Part shown: one piece after another, positions 24,806 through 32,702 of the stretch
Position numbering within the stretch: position 1 is the stretch's first letter
How the letters are laid out: every line of letters begins with the position of its first letter
Assembly: GCF_008761635.1 (NCBI RefSeq)
Contig: NZ_CP044344.1
Location: 2,356,001-2,420,000 of the forward strand
Length of the DNA stretch: 64,000 nucleotides
Source of the DNA: Nocardioides cynanchi
Lineage (GTDB): Bacteria > Actinomycetota > Actinomycetes > Propionibacteriales > Nocardioidaceae
Reading direction: 5' to 3'
Notes under the pieces: model-generated
Told to the model about the DNA's origin: nothing
The model's input: only the letters and a program-made list of their open reading frames with translations
Database searches by the model: none
Position numbers and translations under genes: made by a program

Positions 24806-25546
24806 GTGGCCGATGCCGTCACCGCCGTCGTCCGGGTCATGCAGTCCCGGCTGGACGCGCTGACCCCCGAGCAGGGCCACCTGCGCGAGTTCCTCGGCAC
24901 CTACCTGCGGACGACGCTCGCGGTCGGGAAGGCCGTCGACGACGGGGTGTTCGAGGACGCCGCGTGGGTCGAGCAGTGGGACGTCGCGTTCGCGGAGCTC
25001 TACCTGGCGGCGCTCGACACGCACCTGCGTGGCGGGGCCCCGCCCCGGCCCTGGCGGCTCGCCTTCGACGCCCCCGCCGACCTGCCGGCCCTGCGGCTGG
25101 TGCTGCTCGGCATCAACGCCCACGTCAACTACGACCTCCCGCAGGCGCTGCTGGCGGTGATCAGCGACGCCGACTTCGCCGACGCTGCCCTGATGGCACG
25201 GCGGCGCCGTGACCACGAGCGCATCGACGGGGTGCTCGCCGGGAGGGTGGCCGCCGAGGACGACGAGCTGGCCTCCCGCTCGACGAGGTCGCTGCTCGAC
25301 CGCGCACTGCAGCCGCTGAACCGGGTCGCCTCGAAGCGCTTCCTGCGCGAGTCCCGGACGAAGGTCTGGCACAACACCGTCGAGCTCCAGGCCGCGCGGC
25401 TCACCGGCCCGACGGCGTACGACGTGCGGCTGGCCGAGCTGGAGGTGCTCAGCGCCGCCCGGATCGCCGACCTGCTGGCGCCCGGTCAGGTGCTGCTCCG
25501 GCTGGCGGTGGCGGGCTTCGGCGTGGTGCTGCCACCGCCCGGCTGA
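24806..25546 (+). CDS. DUF5995 family protein
   Basis: The 246-residue, mostly helical protein has VVRVMQSRLDALTPEQGHLREFLGTYLRTT, WVEQWDVAFAELYLAALDTHL, RLVLLGINAHVNYDLPQALL and WHNTVELQAARLTG. This is the DUF5995 pattern with the invariant G-I-N-A-H-V-N-Y-D-L motif. GTG 24806 starts just before the first helix. Biochemical function is unknown. It is convergent with the next membrane protein, leaving no gap. Confidence 0.88.
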   Translation: MADAVTAVVRVMQSRLDALTPEQGHLREFLGTYLRTTLAVGKAVDDGVFEDAAWVEQWDVAFAELYLAALDTHLRGGAPPRPWRLAFDAPADLPALRLVLLGINAHVNYDLPQALLAVISDADFADAALMARRRRDHERIDGVLAGRVAAEDDELASRSTRSLLDRALQPLNRVASKRFLRESRTKVWHNTVELQAARLTGPTAYDVRLAELEVLSAARIADLLAPGQVLLRLAVAGFGVVLPPPG

Positions 25547-25547
25547 C

Positions 25548-26375
25548 TCACCCCGCCGGGGAGTGGCGCTCGTAGCGGATCCACAGGTAGGCCGAGCCGA
25601 CCAGCATCCCGAGCGCACCGAGCAGCAGCGGCCAGGTCAGGGCGCGGCCGTCGTCCATCTCGCCGCGGGCCCGGACCGCACCCAGCAGGATCAGCACGAG
25701 CATCACCACCTCCACCTGGAGCATCAGCCTCAGCGACGACCATCGCGGGTCGACCCAGGCGTTCACGCCGGCGCCGCCGAGGCAGAAGACAGCCGCGACG
25801 ACCCGGCAGGTCAGCGGCGTCAGCGGCCACGGCCACAGGTCGATCACGGCGCTCGGCGCCACGAACATCACGACCCCCTGGACCAGCGCGGCCACCCCGA
25901 CCACCGCGATCACGGCCCGCTCCCCGGGCCGCAGCACGAGGTCGCCCGCGGCCGGCGCGACGCCGTACCTCCGGTTGGCCAGCCACGCGCCGACCACCAG
26001 GAACGGCGTCGTGAAGTAGAGCCCCGCCCAGAGCCAGAAGGCGACGTGGTGGTGCAGGAACTTGTCCCAGTGCATCAGCGTCGCGACGCCGAGCAGGCTC
26101 GCGAACGTGGCCACCGCCGGGAAGCCGGCGCCGGTGTGGTGCCAGTGCCGCTCGCGGGCCACGCGGACGAAGAAGTAGGCGCCACCGAGGTAGGCCGACG
26201 CCAGCACCATCGAGGTCATCTGCACGGGGATCACCCAGGACCACAGCTGGGCCGTGCGGTCCGGGAACAGATACAGGATCGCCCACGCGACCACCAGGAA
26301 CGGGACGATGAAGAGCGACAGCCCGCGGGTGAAGCGCAGCACCCGGTCGTCGCGGACCACTTCCCCCACGGCCAT
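25548..26375 (-). CDS. Polytopic membrane protein (275 aa)
   Basis: About eight hydrophobic helices are visible, including LFIVPFLVVAWAILYLF, SMVLASAYLGGAYFFV, VAFWLWAGLYFTTPFLVVGAWL, VIAVVGVAALVQGVVMFV and PLLLGALGMLVGSAYLWI. Histidines (RERHWHHTG, KFLHHHVAFW) lie between helices 2 and 4. No known transporter signature was recognised. ATG 26375 is chosen as it places a short charged stretch before the first helix. An earlier in-frame start at 26459 would add a repeat-free but unconvincing extension. Confidence 0.7.
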   Translation of the reverse strand: MAVGEVVRDDRVLRFTRGLSLFIVPFLVVAWAILYLFPDRTAQLWSWVIPVQMTSMVLASAYLGGAYFFVRVARERHWHHTGAGFPAVATFASLLGVATLMHWDKFLHHHVAFWLWAGLYFTTPFLVVGAWLANRRYGVAPAAGDLVLRPGERAVIAVVGVAALVQGVVMFVAPSAVIDLWPWPLTPLTCRVVAAVFCLGGAGVNAWVDPRWSSLRLMLQVEVVMLVLILLGAVRARGEMDDGRALTWPLLLGALGMLVGSAYLWIRYERHSPAG

Positions 26376-26482
26376 GCGTCGCCTCGCTGACTCGACGTGT
26401 CCCGAGGATCGCGAGACCGAGTCTCCACCCGGCAGGGCTCTGCCGACAACGGTGAGCAAGAACGCCGTGGGTGGGAGCCGCC

Positions 26483-27472
26483 TCAGCGGCGGCGGACGGT
26501 ACGACGCGCGAGCTCGACCAGGCCGTCACCGGTCTGGTCGCGCCAGCCGTGGAGCATGGTGCGCCACGCGTCGGGTACGGCGCTCGCGCCCCAGCGCGCG
26601 CCGAGCAGGGCGCCGGCGATCGCAGCGACGGTGTCGGTGTCGTGACCGATCCCGATCGCGGTGCCGAGGGCGTCCTGCAGGTGGCGCGACGGGTCGTCGT
26701 CGGGGACCGGGGTGTGGGTGATCGCCGACCACGCGGCCTGCTGGGCGCCGATCACCCAGGCGTTCCGGCCGAACGCGTCGGGCTGCTGCTGCTCGGCCTC
26801 ACGCAGCACCGACCGCCAGGAGGAGTAACCCTCCGGTGGTCGAGCGGAGTCGAGACCACGCACCTGCTGGAGCCGGTCCCCACCGTCCAGCTCCGGCCAC
26901 TGCCCGTGCAGCACGGCGTGCCGGATGATCAGGCACCAGACGGCGCAGGCGCCGCCGGCCACCGGGTCGTGGTGGGTCAGCGCACTGACCTTCATGGCCG
27001 CCTCGACCAGCGCCTCCGGGTCGTCGAGATGGGCCAGCGCGACCGGTGCGGTGCGCATCAGGGAGCCGTTGCCGGCGCTCCTCCCGTTCCGCTCGTGCAC
27101 CTCGCGAGCCGCCTCGGTCATCACGGCCGCGGTCGCGTCCCGGCCCGCCAGCGAGAGCACCGCCGACGTCTGGATCCCCACGTCCGGCGGCCTCCCGGCG
27201 TACCACTCGGCGAGGTTCGCTGCGATCGCGTCGAGCGCCGCCTCGGACCGCAGGTCGGCCCCGGTCGCGGCCACCTCGAGGATCGCGAAGCCCTGGGCGG
27301 TGTCGTCGGTCCACTCCCCCGGCGCGAACCCACCGAGCCCGCCGCCGATCATCTCCGGGCTTCCGTGGTACGCCGCCGTGCCGAACTCGTAGCCCGCGCC
27401 GAGCGCGTCCCCGGCGGCCGCTGCGAGCATCGCCCCCGCGGCGCGGTCCAGCTGTTCCGGGGTCAGGTCCAC
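26483..27472 (-). CDS. ADP-ribosylglycohydrolase family protein with repeat insertion
   Basis: The 329-residue protein carries GAMLAAAAGDALGAGYEF, the metal-binding GEWTDDTAQGFAI, GNGSLMRTAPVALAH and the C-terminal GIGHDTDTVAAIAGALLGARWG, all hallmarks of ARH/DraG-type hydrolases that remove ADP-ribose from proteins or related glycosides. A single copy of the dispersed repeat (26835-26859) adds [11 protein letters not shown] at about residues 204-212, between helices. The motif residues are intact, so activity may be kept. GTG 27472 gives the usual N-terminus MDLTPEQLDRAAGA. Confidence 0.9.
   Translation of the reverse strand: MDLTPEQLDRAAGAMLAAAAGDALGAGYEFGTAAYHGSPEMIGGGLGGFAPGEWTDDTAQGFAILEVAATGADLRSEAALDAIAANLAEWYAGRPPDVGIQTSAVLSLAGRDATAAVMTEAAREVHERNGRSAGNGSLMRTAPVALAHLDDPEALVEAAMKVSALTHHDPVAGGACAVWCLIIRHAVLHGQWPELDGGDRLQQVRGLDSARPPEGYSSWRSVLREAEQQQPDAFGRNAWVIGAQQAAWSAITHTPVPDDDPSRHLQDALGTAIGIGHDTDTVAAIAGALLGARWGASAVPDAWRTMLHGWRDQTGDGLVELARRTVRRR
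26835..26859 (+). repeat. Dispersed repeat, single copy inside the ADP-ribosylglycohydrolase gene
   Basis: A complete 25-bp copy, read on the opposite strand as GLDSARPP in frame. Confidence 0.95.
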
Positions 27473-27513
27473 CTCGCCACGCTAACCGGAGCGGCCACGG
27501 CATGATGGGCCGC

Positions 27514-27915
27514 ATGCCCCTTCCCACCTCCGAGCTCAACGTTCTCGGCGGCCCGCTCGAGCCGTGTGGCACCGAGCCGTTGACCGGCTTCTACCGCGAC
27601 GGATCCTGCTCGTGCGGCGACGACGACCTCGGGCTGCACGCCGTCTGCGCGGTGGTGACCGAGGAGTTCCTGGCCCACCAGCGCGGCGTGGGCAACGACC
27701 TGACCGCACCGATGCCGGAGTACGGCTTCCCGGGACTCCACCCGGGTGACCGCTGGTGCGTGGTCGCGGCCCGGTGGCGCCAGGCCTACGACGACGGCGT
27801 CGGCACTCCGGTCGTCCTCGCCTCGACCAACCGGCGAGCCCTCGAGGTGGTGCCGCTCGACATGCTGCGTGAACATGCCGTCGACGTCCCGCCCGACCTG
27901 AGCAGCCTGGGCTGA
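27514..27915 (+). CDS. DUF2237 family protein
   Basis: The 133-residue protein has NVLGGPLEPCGTEPLTGFYRDGSC, CGDDDLGLHAVCAVVTEEFL and LHPGDRWCVVAARWRQAYDDG, then APPVVLASTNRRALE-like VVLASTNRRALEVV. This is the classical DUF2237 signature, including the conserved cysteine pairs. The function is unknown. It is divergent from the ADP-ribosylglycohydrolase gene and convergent with the SARP regulator. Confidence 0.92.
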   Translation: MPLPTSELNVLGGPLEPCGTEPLTGFYRDGSCSCGDDDLGLHAVCAVVTEEFLAHQRGVGNDLTAPMPEYGFPGLHPGDRWCVVAARWRQAYDDGVGTPVVLASTNRRALEVVPLDMLREHAVDVPPDLSSLG

Positions 27916-27938
27916 GCACACGGGGCTGGGCGCCGGGT

Positions 27939-28676
27939 TCACCCCAGCAGTCGGCCGTAGACCTCCTGCGTCTCCGCCGCCGGGGAGATGCCCAGCTGGT
28001 CCCGCAACGCGACCCGCAGGTCCTCGTAGACCTGGAACGCCTCGGCGGGATTGCCACGCGCGGCCAGTGCGTCCATCAGCAACCGGTGCGCGCTCTCGCG
28101 CAGTGGTGCGATCCTGACCAGCTCGCGGGCGGCGTTCTCCGCGGTGGCGAGCTCGGCGTTGCCGAGACCCAGGGCGGCGCGGGCGTAGGTCTCGAGCGAG
28201 CGCTGATGGAGCAGCTCGAGCTCGCGCCGGGTGAGGGCCGCCCAGGCCCCCTCACCGCCGAGCACGAAGCCGCGCCGGGCCACGAACAGGGCGGTCTGGG
28301 CCGCGGACCACCCGCGCTCCCACTGGCGCTGGGCGACCGCCGACTCGGCGCGGTGGATCGCGTCCCGCGCCGCCTCGAGATCGACCCAGCTCTCGGCCGG
28401 GAGCTCGAGCTGGAGGCTCCCGCCGCTCGACCGGCACGGCGCCACGCGACGTACCCGCGAGACCAGCGCGTGCAGGGCCGCCTCATGGCCGCTCTCGTCC
28501 TGCGGCCACAGCTCCGCGCAGACCGCGTCCCGGGTCGTCGGCCGGCCACGGTGCGCCACCAGGAAGGCGAACACCAGGGCGCCCTGGGGCCCGGGCAGGG
28601 CCTGCTCGCGTCGTACGCCGTCCACCTCGACGGTCAGCCGCCCGCACATCTGGATCCGTGCTGCCGATGGGGTCAT
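27939..28676 (-). CDS. SARP-type regulator with BTAD domain
   Basis: The 245-residue protein combines an OmpR-like winged helix (RIQMCGRLTVEVDG, PGPQGALVFAFLVAHRGRPTTRDAVCAELWP, ALHALVSRVRRV) with a bacterial transcriptional activation domain (AALTRRELELLHQRSLETYARAALGLG, ENAARELVRIAPLRESAHRLLMDALAARGNPAEAFQVYEDLR). This short SARP layout activates nearby genes by binding 11-bp-spaced direct repeats. Such repeats are found in the divergent promoter (28744-28761). It probably controls the DUF1059/methyltransferase/nitrilase unit. Confidence 0.9.
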   Translation of the reverse strand: MTPSAARIQMCGRLTVEVDGVRREQALPGPQGALVFAFLVAHRGRPTTRDAVCAELWPQDESGHEAALHALVSRVRRVAPCRSSGGSLQLELPAESWVDLEAARDAIHRAESAVAQRQWERGWSAAQTALFVARRGFVLGGEGAWAALTRRELELLHQRSLETYARAALGLGNAELATAENAARELVRIAPLRESAHRLLMDALAARGNPAEAFQVYEDLRVALRDQLGISPAAETQEVYGRLLG

Positions 28677-28743
28677 GATGCGCTCATGGTCCCGCACCGC
28701 TCGGGCGGTCGGACAGGTCGAGGGTCCACCGTGCCCAGCCCTT

Positions 28744-28776
28744 GCCAAGGATCCGCCAAGGTGCGCGGGCCATGGT
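28744..28776 (+). promoter_or_regulatory. Candidate SARP-binding direct repeats and -10 box
   Basis: GCCAAGG occurs at 28744-28750 and 28755-28761, exactly 11 bp apart, and a CATGGT -10-like element starts 9 nt later (28771). SARP sites are heptamer direct repeats of this spacing placed about 8 bp upstream of a -10 box. The site faces the DUF1059 gene and adjoins the SARP gene. Confidence 0.5.
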
Positions 28777-28803
28777 TCGTCCCGACAACGAGAGAGGCCG
28801 GAG

Positions 28804-28962
28804 ATGGACAGGTTGATCAGGTGCGAGTGCGGGTTCATCGCCCGCGGCGAGTCCGACGACGCCGTCGTCGCCGCGATCGAGACCCACATGAGCAGCGACC
28901 ACCCCGACGTGCTGGCCCGCCTCGACCGGAGCGAGATCTACCACTGGATCGAGCAGACCTGA
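28804..28962 (+). CDS. Small DUF1059-like protein (52 aa)
   Basis: A short zinc-ribbon-like protein, MDRLIRCECGFIARGES, with a C-x-C pair, then ETHMSSDHPDV (His-rich) and a C-terminal helix. It resembles DUF1059 proteins, which have the same CxC...H...H spacing. A GAGAGGCCGGAG ribosome-binding region precedes the ATG. It is the first gene of the SARP-divergent unit and is followed closely by a methyltransferase. Confidence 0.75.
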   Translation: MDRLIRCECGFIARGESDDAVVAAIETHMSSDHPDVLARLDRSEIYHWIEQT

Positions 28963-28973
28963 GGAGGACCGTG

Positions 28974-29849
28974 ATGCCCGGAGAGTCCACGGCATTCGAC
29001 GCCGCGGCGTACAAGACCACCACCCGCGCCCAGTGGCAGGCCGCCGCCGAGGCCTGGGACCGGTGGGAGCCGACCATCGAGGAGTGGCTCGGCCCGGCGA
29101 CCGAGGCGATGCTCGACTGTGCCCGGATCACCACCGGCAGCCGGGTCCTCGACGTCGCCGCCGGTGCCGGCGGGCAGACCCTGGCCGCCGTACGACGCGT
29201 CGGGCCGACCGGACGGGTGCTCGCCACGGATCTCTCGCCGGCAATCCTGGAGTACGCCGAGGCGCGGGCCCGCACCGCCGGCTTCGACAACGTCGAGATC
29301 GCCGAGATGGACGGCGAGCACCTCGACGTCCCGCCCGGGTCGTTCGACGCGGTGTTGTCACGGGTCGGGCTGATCTACTTCCCCGACCGCCAGGCCGCGC
29401 TGACCTCGATGCTGCGGGCGCTGGCGCCGGGCGGACGGGTGGCGGCGGTGACCTACTCCACGCCCGAACGCAACGGCTTCTTCTCGGTGCCGATCTCGGT
29501 GATCCGCACCCACGCCCAGCTGCCGCCGCCGGTGCCGGGCCAGCCCGGCCCGTTCAGCCTCGGCACACAGGAGGTCGCCGAGCAGGCCCTGCGCGACGCC
29601 GGGTTCGTCGACGTCGAGTCCGCGCTGCTCCCGTCCCCGCTGCGACTGCCCTCGGCCGCCGACTGCCTGCTCTTCGAGCAGGACTCCTTCGGTGCCCTGC
29701 ACGGGATGCTCGCAGGTCTCGACGAGGCCGGCCGGGCCGCGGCCTGGGCCGAGATCGCCGTACGGCTGCGGGAGTTCGAAGGACCCGACGGCTTCGTCGG
29801 GCCGTGCGAGATGCTGGTGGTCGCCGGCTCGAAGCCGGAGGACGCATGA
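28974..29849 (+). CDS. Class I SAM-dependent methyltransferase
   Basis: The 291-residue protein has a UbiE/COQ5-like Rossmann domain: LDVAAGAGGQTLAAVRRVG (SAM loop), VLATDLSPAILEYAEARARTAG, DGEHLDVPPGSFDAVLSRVGLIYF and LAPGGRVAAVTYS. An N-terminal helix, KTTTRAQWQAAAEAWDRWEP, is typical of small-molecule methyltransferases. GAGGAGG stands 6-8 bases before ATG 28974. It overlaps the nitrilase gene by ATGA. The substrate is unknown. Confidence 0.88.
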   Translation: MPGESTAFDAAAYKTTTRAQWQAAAEAWDRWEPTIEEWLGPATEAMLDCARITTGSRVLDVAAGAGGQTLAAVRRVGPTGRVLATDLSPAILEYAEARARTAGFDNVEIAEMDGEHLDVPPGSFDAVLSRVGLIYFPDRQAALTSMLRALAPGGRVAAVTYSTPERNGFFSVPISVIRTHAQLPPPVPGQPGPFSLGTQEVAEQALRDAGFVDVESALLPSPLRLPSAADCLLFEQDSFGALHGMLAGLDEAGRAAAWAEIAVRLREFEGPDGFVGPCEMLVVAGSKPEDA

Positions 29850-30760
29850 CCCGCGCGACGGTGGCAGCGGTCCAGGCCACGCCGGTCTTCCTCGACCGGG
29901 AGGCGACCGTCGAGAAGGCCTGCAGGCTGGTGAAGGAGGCCGCGGCGGCCGGCGCCGCGCTGGTCGTCTTCCCCGAGGCCTTCGTCCCGGCGTACCCCGA
30001 CTGGGTCTGGCGGCTGCCCGCCTGGCAGGACGGGCGCTTCACGCACCGGCTGCTCGACCAGGCCGTCACCGTGCCCGGACCGACCGCCGATCGTCTCGCT
30101 GAGGCGGCTCGCGACGCCGGGGTCTACCTGGCGATCGGGGTCAACGAGCTCGACGGCGGCACGCTCTACAACACGCTGCTCTACTTCACACCGGCCGGCG
30201 AGCTGGCCGGTCGCCATCGCAAGCTGATGCCGACCGGCGGCGAGCGCACCGTCTGGGGGTACGGCGACGGGTCGACGCTGACGGTCGTCGCGACGCCGTT
30301 CGGGGAGGTCGGCGGCCTGATCTGCTGGGAGAACTACATGCCCCTGGCGCGCACCGCGATGTACGCGCTCGGGGTGGAGATCTACCTCGCGCCGACGTGG
30401 GACAACAGCCCGCAGTGGGTGGCGACGCTCCAGCACATCGCCAAGGAGGGCCGGGTCTACGTCGTGGGCGTCGCGCCGTTGCTGCGGGGCAGCGACGTGC
30501 CTGAGGAGCTGCGCGGCGACAGCTATCCGGCCGGCGACGCCGACTGGATGAGCCGGGGCCACACCACGATCGTGGAGCCGGGTGGGGAGATCCTGGCCGG
30601 CCCGGTCACCGAGCGCGAGGAGATCCTCTACGCCGAGATCGACACCGACCGGGTGCTCCGCGAGCGGCAGCTCTTCGACCCGGTCGGCCACTACGCCCGG
30701 CCCGACGTGTTCACCCTGCACGTCGACACCCGGCCGCACAACGCGGTGACCTTCGACTGA
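29846..30760 (+). CDS. Nitrilase / carbon-nitrogen hydrolase family enzyme
   Basis: The 304-residue enzyme has the Glu-Lys-Cys triad: ALVVFPEAFVPAYPDW (Glu), GRHRKLMPTGGERTVWG (Lys) and GEVGGLICWENYMPLAR (Cys). The last two blocks are those of true nitrilases (KLMPTxxER, CWENYMPL) rather than amidases. It should hydrolyse organic nitriles to acids and ammonia. Translation is coupled to the methyltransferase (ATGA). The C-terminal HVDTRPHNAVTF is normal for the family. Confidence 0.93.
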   Translation: MTRATVAAVQATPVFLDREATVEKACRLVKEAAAAGAALVVFPEAFVPAYPDWVWRLPAWQDGRFTHRLLDQAVTVPGPTADRLAEAARDAGVYLAIGVNELDGGTLYNTLLYFTPAGELAGRHRKLMPTGGERTVWGYGDGSTLTVVATPFGEVGGLICWENYMPLARTAMYALGVEIYLAPTWDNSPQWVATLQHIAKEGRVYVVGVAPLLRGSDVPEELRGDSYPAGDADWMSRGHTTIVEPGGEILAGPVTEREEILYAEIDTDRVLRERQLFDPVGHYARPDVFTLHVDTRPHNAVTFD

Positions 30761-30794
30761 GCCGCCCGGCTCGTGATCTGGCACGATCGGCGCC

Positions 30795-32111
30795 GTGCCC
30801 GACGTCGACACCTACCGATCCCTGGCCGAGCGGTCCTGGTCCTGGGCGATGGCCCAGGTGCGCCGGGACGACGCGGGGCTCTGGATCCCCGAGCACACCG
30901 ACCAGACCGGGCCGGGTGACTATCCCTACGGGATGCACTCCGGCGTCGGCGGGCTCGCGCACGTGCTCTCGGAGATCCGGCTGACCCGGCCGTGGACCGA
31001 TGCCGAGTCGGAGCTCGCGTCCGGGATCACCGAGACGCTGGTCGGGCTGGTCCCCGAGGCGACGGAGTACGACTACTTCGACGGCCTGACCTCCACGATC
31101 GGCGTCCTCACCGCTCTCGAGGCACCAGGCCCCGACCAGGCGGTCGCCCGGCTGCTCGAGCTCGCGACTCCAGACGGCTGGCAGCCGTCGTTCCTCGAGC
31201 CACCGGTCGCGGTGCCGGAGGGGAGGTGCAACGACGTCACCCTCGGCACGGCCTCGGTGCTGGTCGGCGCGCTCTGGGCGCTGCGGTACGACGTGCCCGG
31301 CGCGGACACGTTGGCGTCGCGGGCCGTCGAGATCCTGGTCGCCGAGGGCATCGAGCAGGAGACCGGCGTCTACTGGCCGCACGTGCCCCTGCGCTTCCTT
31401 CTGCGCGAGGACGTGCAGATGCCGAACTGGTCGCACGGCCAGGCCGGCATCGCCGGCGCCGTGGCCGCCGCCGGGATCGCCCTCGACCGACCCGATCTGG
31501 TCGCCCTGGCCGTGCGCGGCGCCGAGCAGCTGGTGGCGACCGGCGACACCAGCGACGGCGGGTTCAGGCTGGGCCACCGGATCCCCAGCAGGGACGACCT
31601 CGACACCTACACCTACACCTGGTGCCACGGGCCGGCCGGCACCTCCCTGCTCTTCTCCGCCCTCGACCGCGCCGGCGTACCCGCTGTCAGCGACCGCACG
31701 CCGTACGACTGGGAGCGAGCCTGCCTGCACTCCCTCCTCGTCTCCGGGATCCCGGAGCGCCTGCACCCCGGCTTCTGGGACAACGACGGGCGCTGCTGCG
31801 GTACGGCGGGGGTCGGCGACGTGGTGCTCTCGATGTGGCAGCGGCACGGGCACGACGACGAGCTCGCCTTCGCGGTCACCCTGGCCGACGCGTTGGTCGA
31901 ACGTTCGATCAACGAGGGTGACCACACCTACTGGCGCTTCCTCGAGCACCGCATCCCCGATCCGCTGCTGCCACCGCGGATCGGCTGGATGCAAGGCGCC
32001 GCCGGCATCGCGGCGTACCTCTTCCGGATCTCGCGGGTCCTCGAGCAGGGCCGCACCGCCCCCGCCGTGCCCCGCATGGACACCTGGTGGACCCTGCCGG
32101 CTGGCGATTGA
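30795..32111 (+). CDS. LanC-like protein
   Basis: The 438-residue all-helical protein has repeated double-helix units with G-x-x-G motifs: GMHSGVGGLAHVLSE, WSHGQAGIAGAVAAAG, TYTWCHGPAGTSLLF, GRCCGTAGVGDVVLS and IGWMQGAAGIAAYLF. The WCHG and CCGTAG blocks hold the two cysteine zinc ligands of lanthionine cyclases (LanC). No dehydratase or precursor peptide gene was found nearby, so it may be a stand-alone LanC-like (glutathione- or protein-modifying) enzyme. GTG 30795 follows the nitrilase stop by 34 bp, and the gene is probably in the same operon. Confidence 0.82.
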   Translation: MPDVDTYRSLAERSWSWAMAQVRRDDAGLWIPEHTDQTGPGDYPYGMHSGVGGLAHVLSEIRLTRPWTDAESELASGITETLVGLVPEATEYDYFDGLTSTIGVLTALEAPGPDQAVARLLELATPDGWQPSFLEPPVAVPEGRCNDVTLGTASVLVGALWALRYDVPGADTLASRAVEILVAEGIEQETGVYWPHVPLRFLLREDVQMPNWSHGQAGIAGAVAAAGIALDRPDLVALAVRGAEQLVATGDTSDGGFRLGHRIPSRDDLDTYTYTWCHGPAGTSLLFSALDRAGVPAVSDRTPYDWERACLHSLLVSGIPERLHPGFWDNDGRCCGTAGVGDVVLSMWQRHGHDDELAFAVTLADALVERSINEGDHTYWRFLEHRIPDPLLPPRIGWMQGAAGIAAYLFRISRVLEQGRTAPAVPRMDTWWTLPAGD

Positions 32112-32139
32112 GCCCGGGTCGACCGGGTACAGGACCGTC

Positions 32140-32508
32140 ATGGCCGTGACCAGCTTCCAGGACCTGCCCCTCGCCGACCGCGACCGCGCCTGGGACGGCG
32201 ACGCCGCCGAGAAGCGGGTGCGCGAGTGGGCGGACGCCCAGGACGAGCCGAACCAGAAGTACCGCGACGCCCACGTCTGGTACGACGCGGACAAGAAGGA
32301 GAACTTCACGGCGTACAAGCTGCTGATCGCCGATGTCATCGACGGCCGGCTGCGAGCGGTGCCCCGGGGTGTGATGGCAGCGGCCAACGTGATGGAGGGC
32401 GGCCGCGGCGGCGCCGACCTGCCCGAACGCGACGTCGACCGCGTCAAGAGCCACCTCGCGAAGTACTACGCCAAGATGGGCGACGATGCGCCCTGGGACC
32501 GCGACTGA
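32140..32508 (+). CDS. Small hydrophilic protein with prohead-protease-associated-like C-terminal segment (122 aa)
   Basis: The sequence RDAHVWYDADKKENFTAYKLL, IADVIDGRLRAVPRGVMAAANVMEGG, GADLPERDVDR and KSHLAKYYAKMG resembles the helical module found after phage prohead proteases and in free-standing actinobacterial genes. There is no protease core and no phage context here, so the module is a host gene of unknown role. ATG 32140 is the only sensible start. Confidence 0.6.
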   Translation: MAVTSFQDLPLADRDRAWDGDAAEKRVREWADAQDEPNQKYRDAHVWYDADKKENFTAYKLLIADVIDGRLRAVPRGVMAAANVMEGGRGGADLPERDVDRVKSHLAKYYAKMGDDAPWDRD

Positions 32509-32546
32509 CAGCTCACCGGCCGGAGCGGAACGAGAGCACCACAGTC

Positions 32547-32624
32547 GGTGGTCGAGCCACCACACCCGGTGGTCGAGCCGAGTCGAGCCACCCACACCCG
32601 GTGGTCGAGCGGAGTCGAGACCAC
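32547..32624 (+). repeat. Dispersed repeat cluster, three units
   Basis: Three copies lie between the 122-aa protein and the flavin oxidoreductase. The first two are shortened (GGTGGTCGAGCCACC, GGTGGTCGAGCCGAGTCGAG) and the third is complete with TCGAGACCAC. TTTT follows immediately. Confidence 0.93.
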
Positions 32625-32702
32625 TCTTTTCGGGAATCATGGACGCCCTCGGACTGTTGAGCAGGTAGTTGAATCCGCAACGACCAAGGGGACACGACAG
32701 AC

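Noticed and set aside
32140..32508. Prophage remnant (prohead-protease-like segment)
   Set aside because: Only a short helical module is shared with phage proteins; there are no structural, integrase or terminase genes around, and base composition is host-like.
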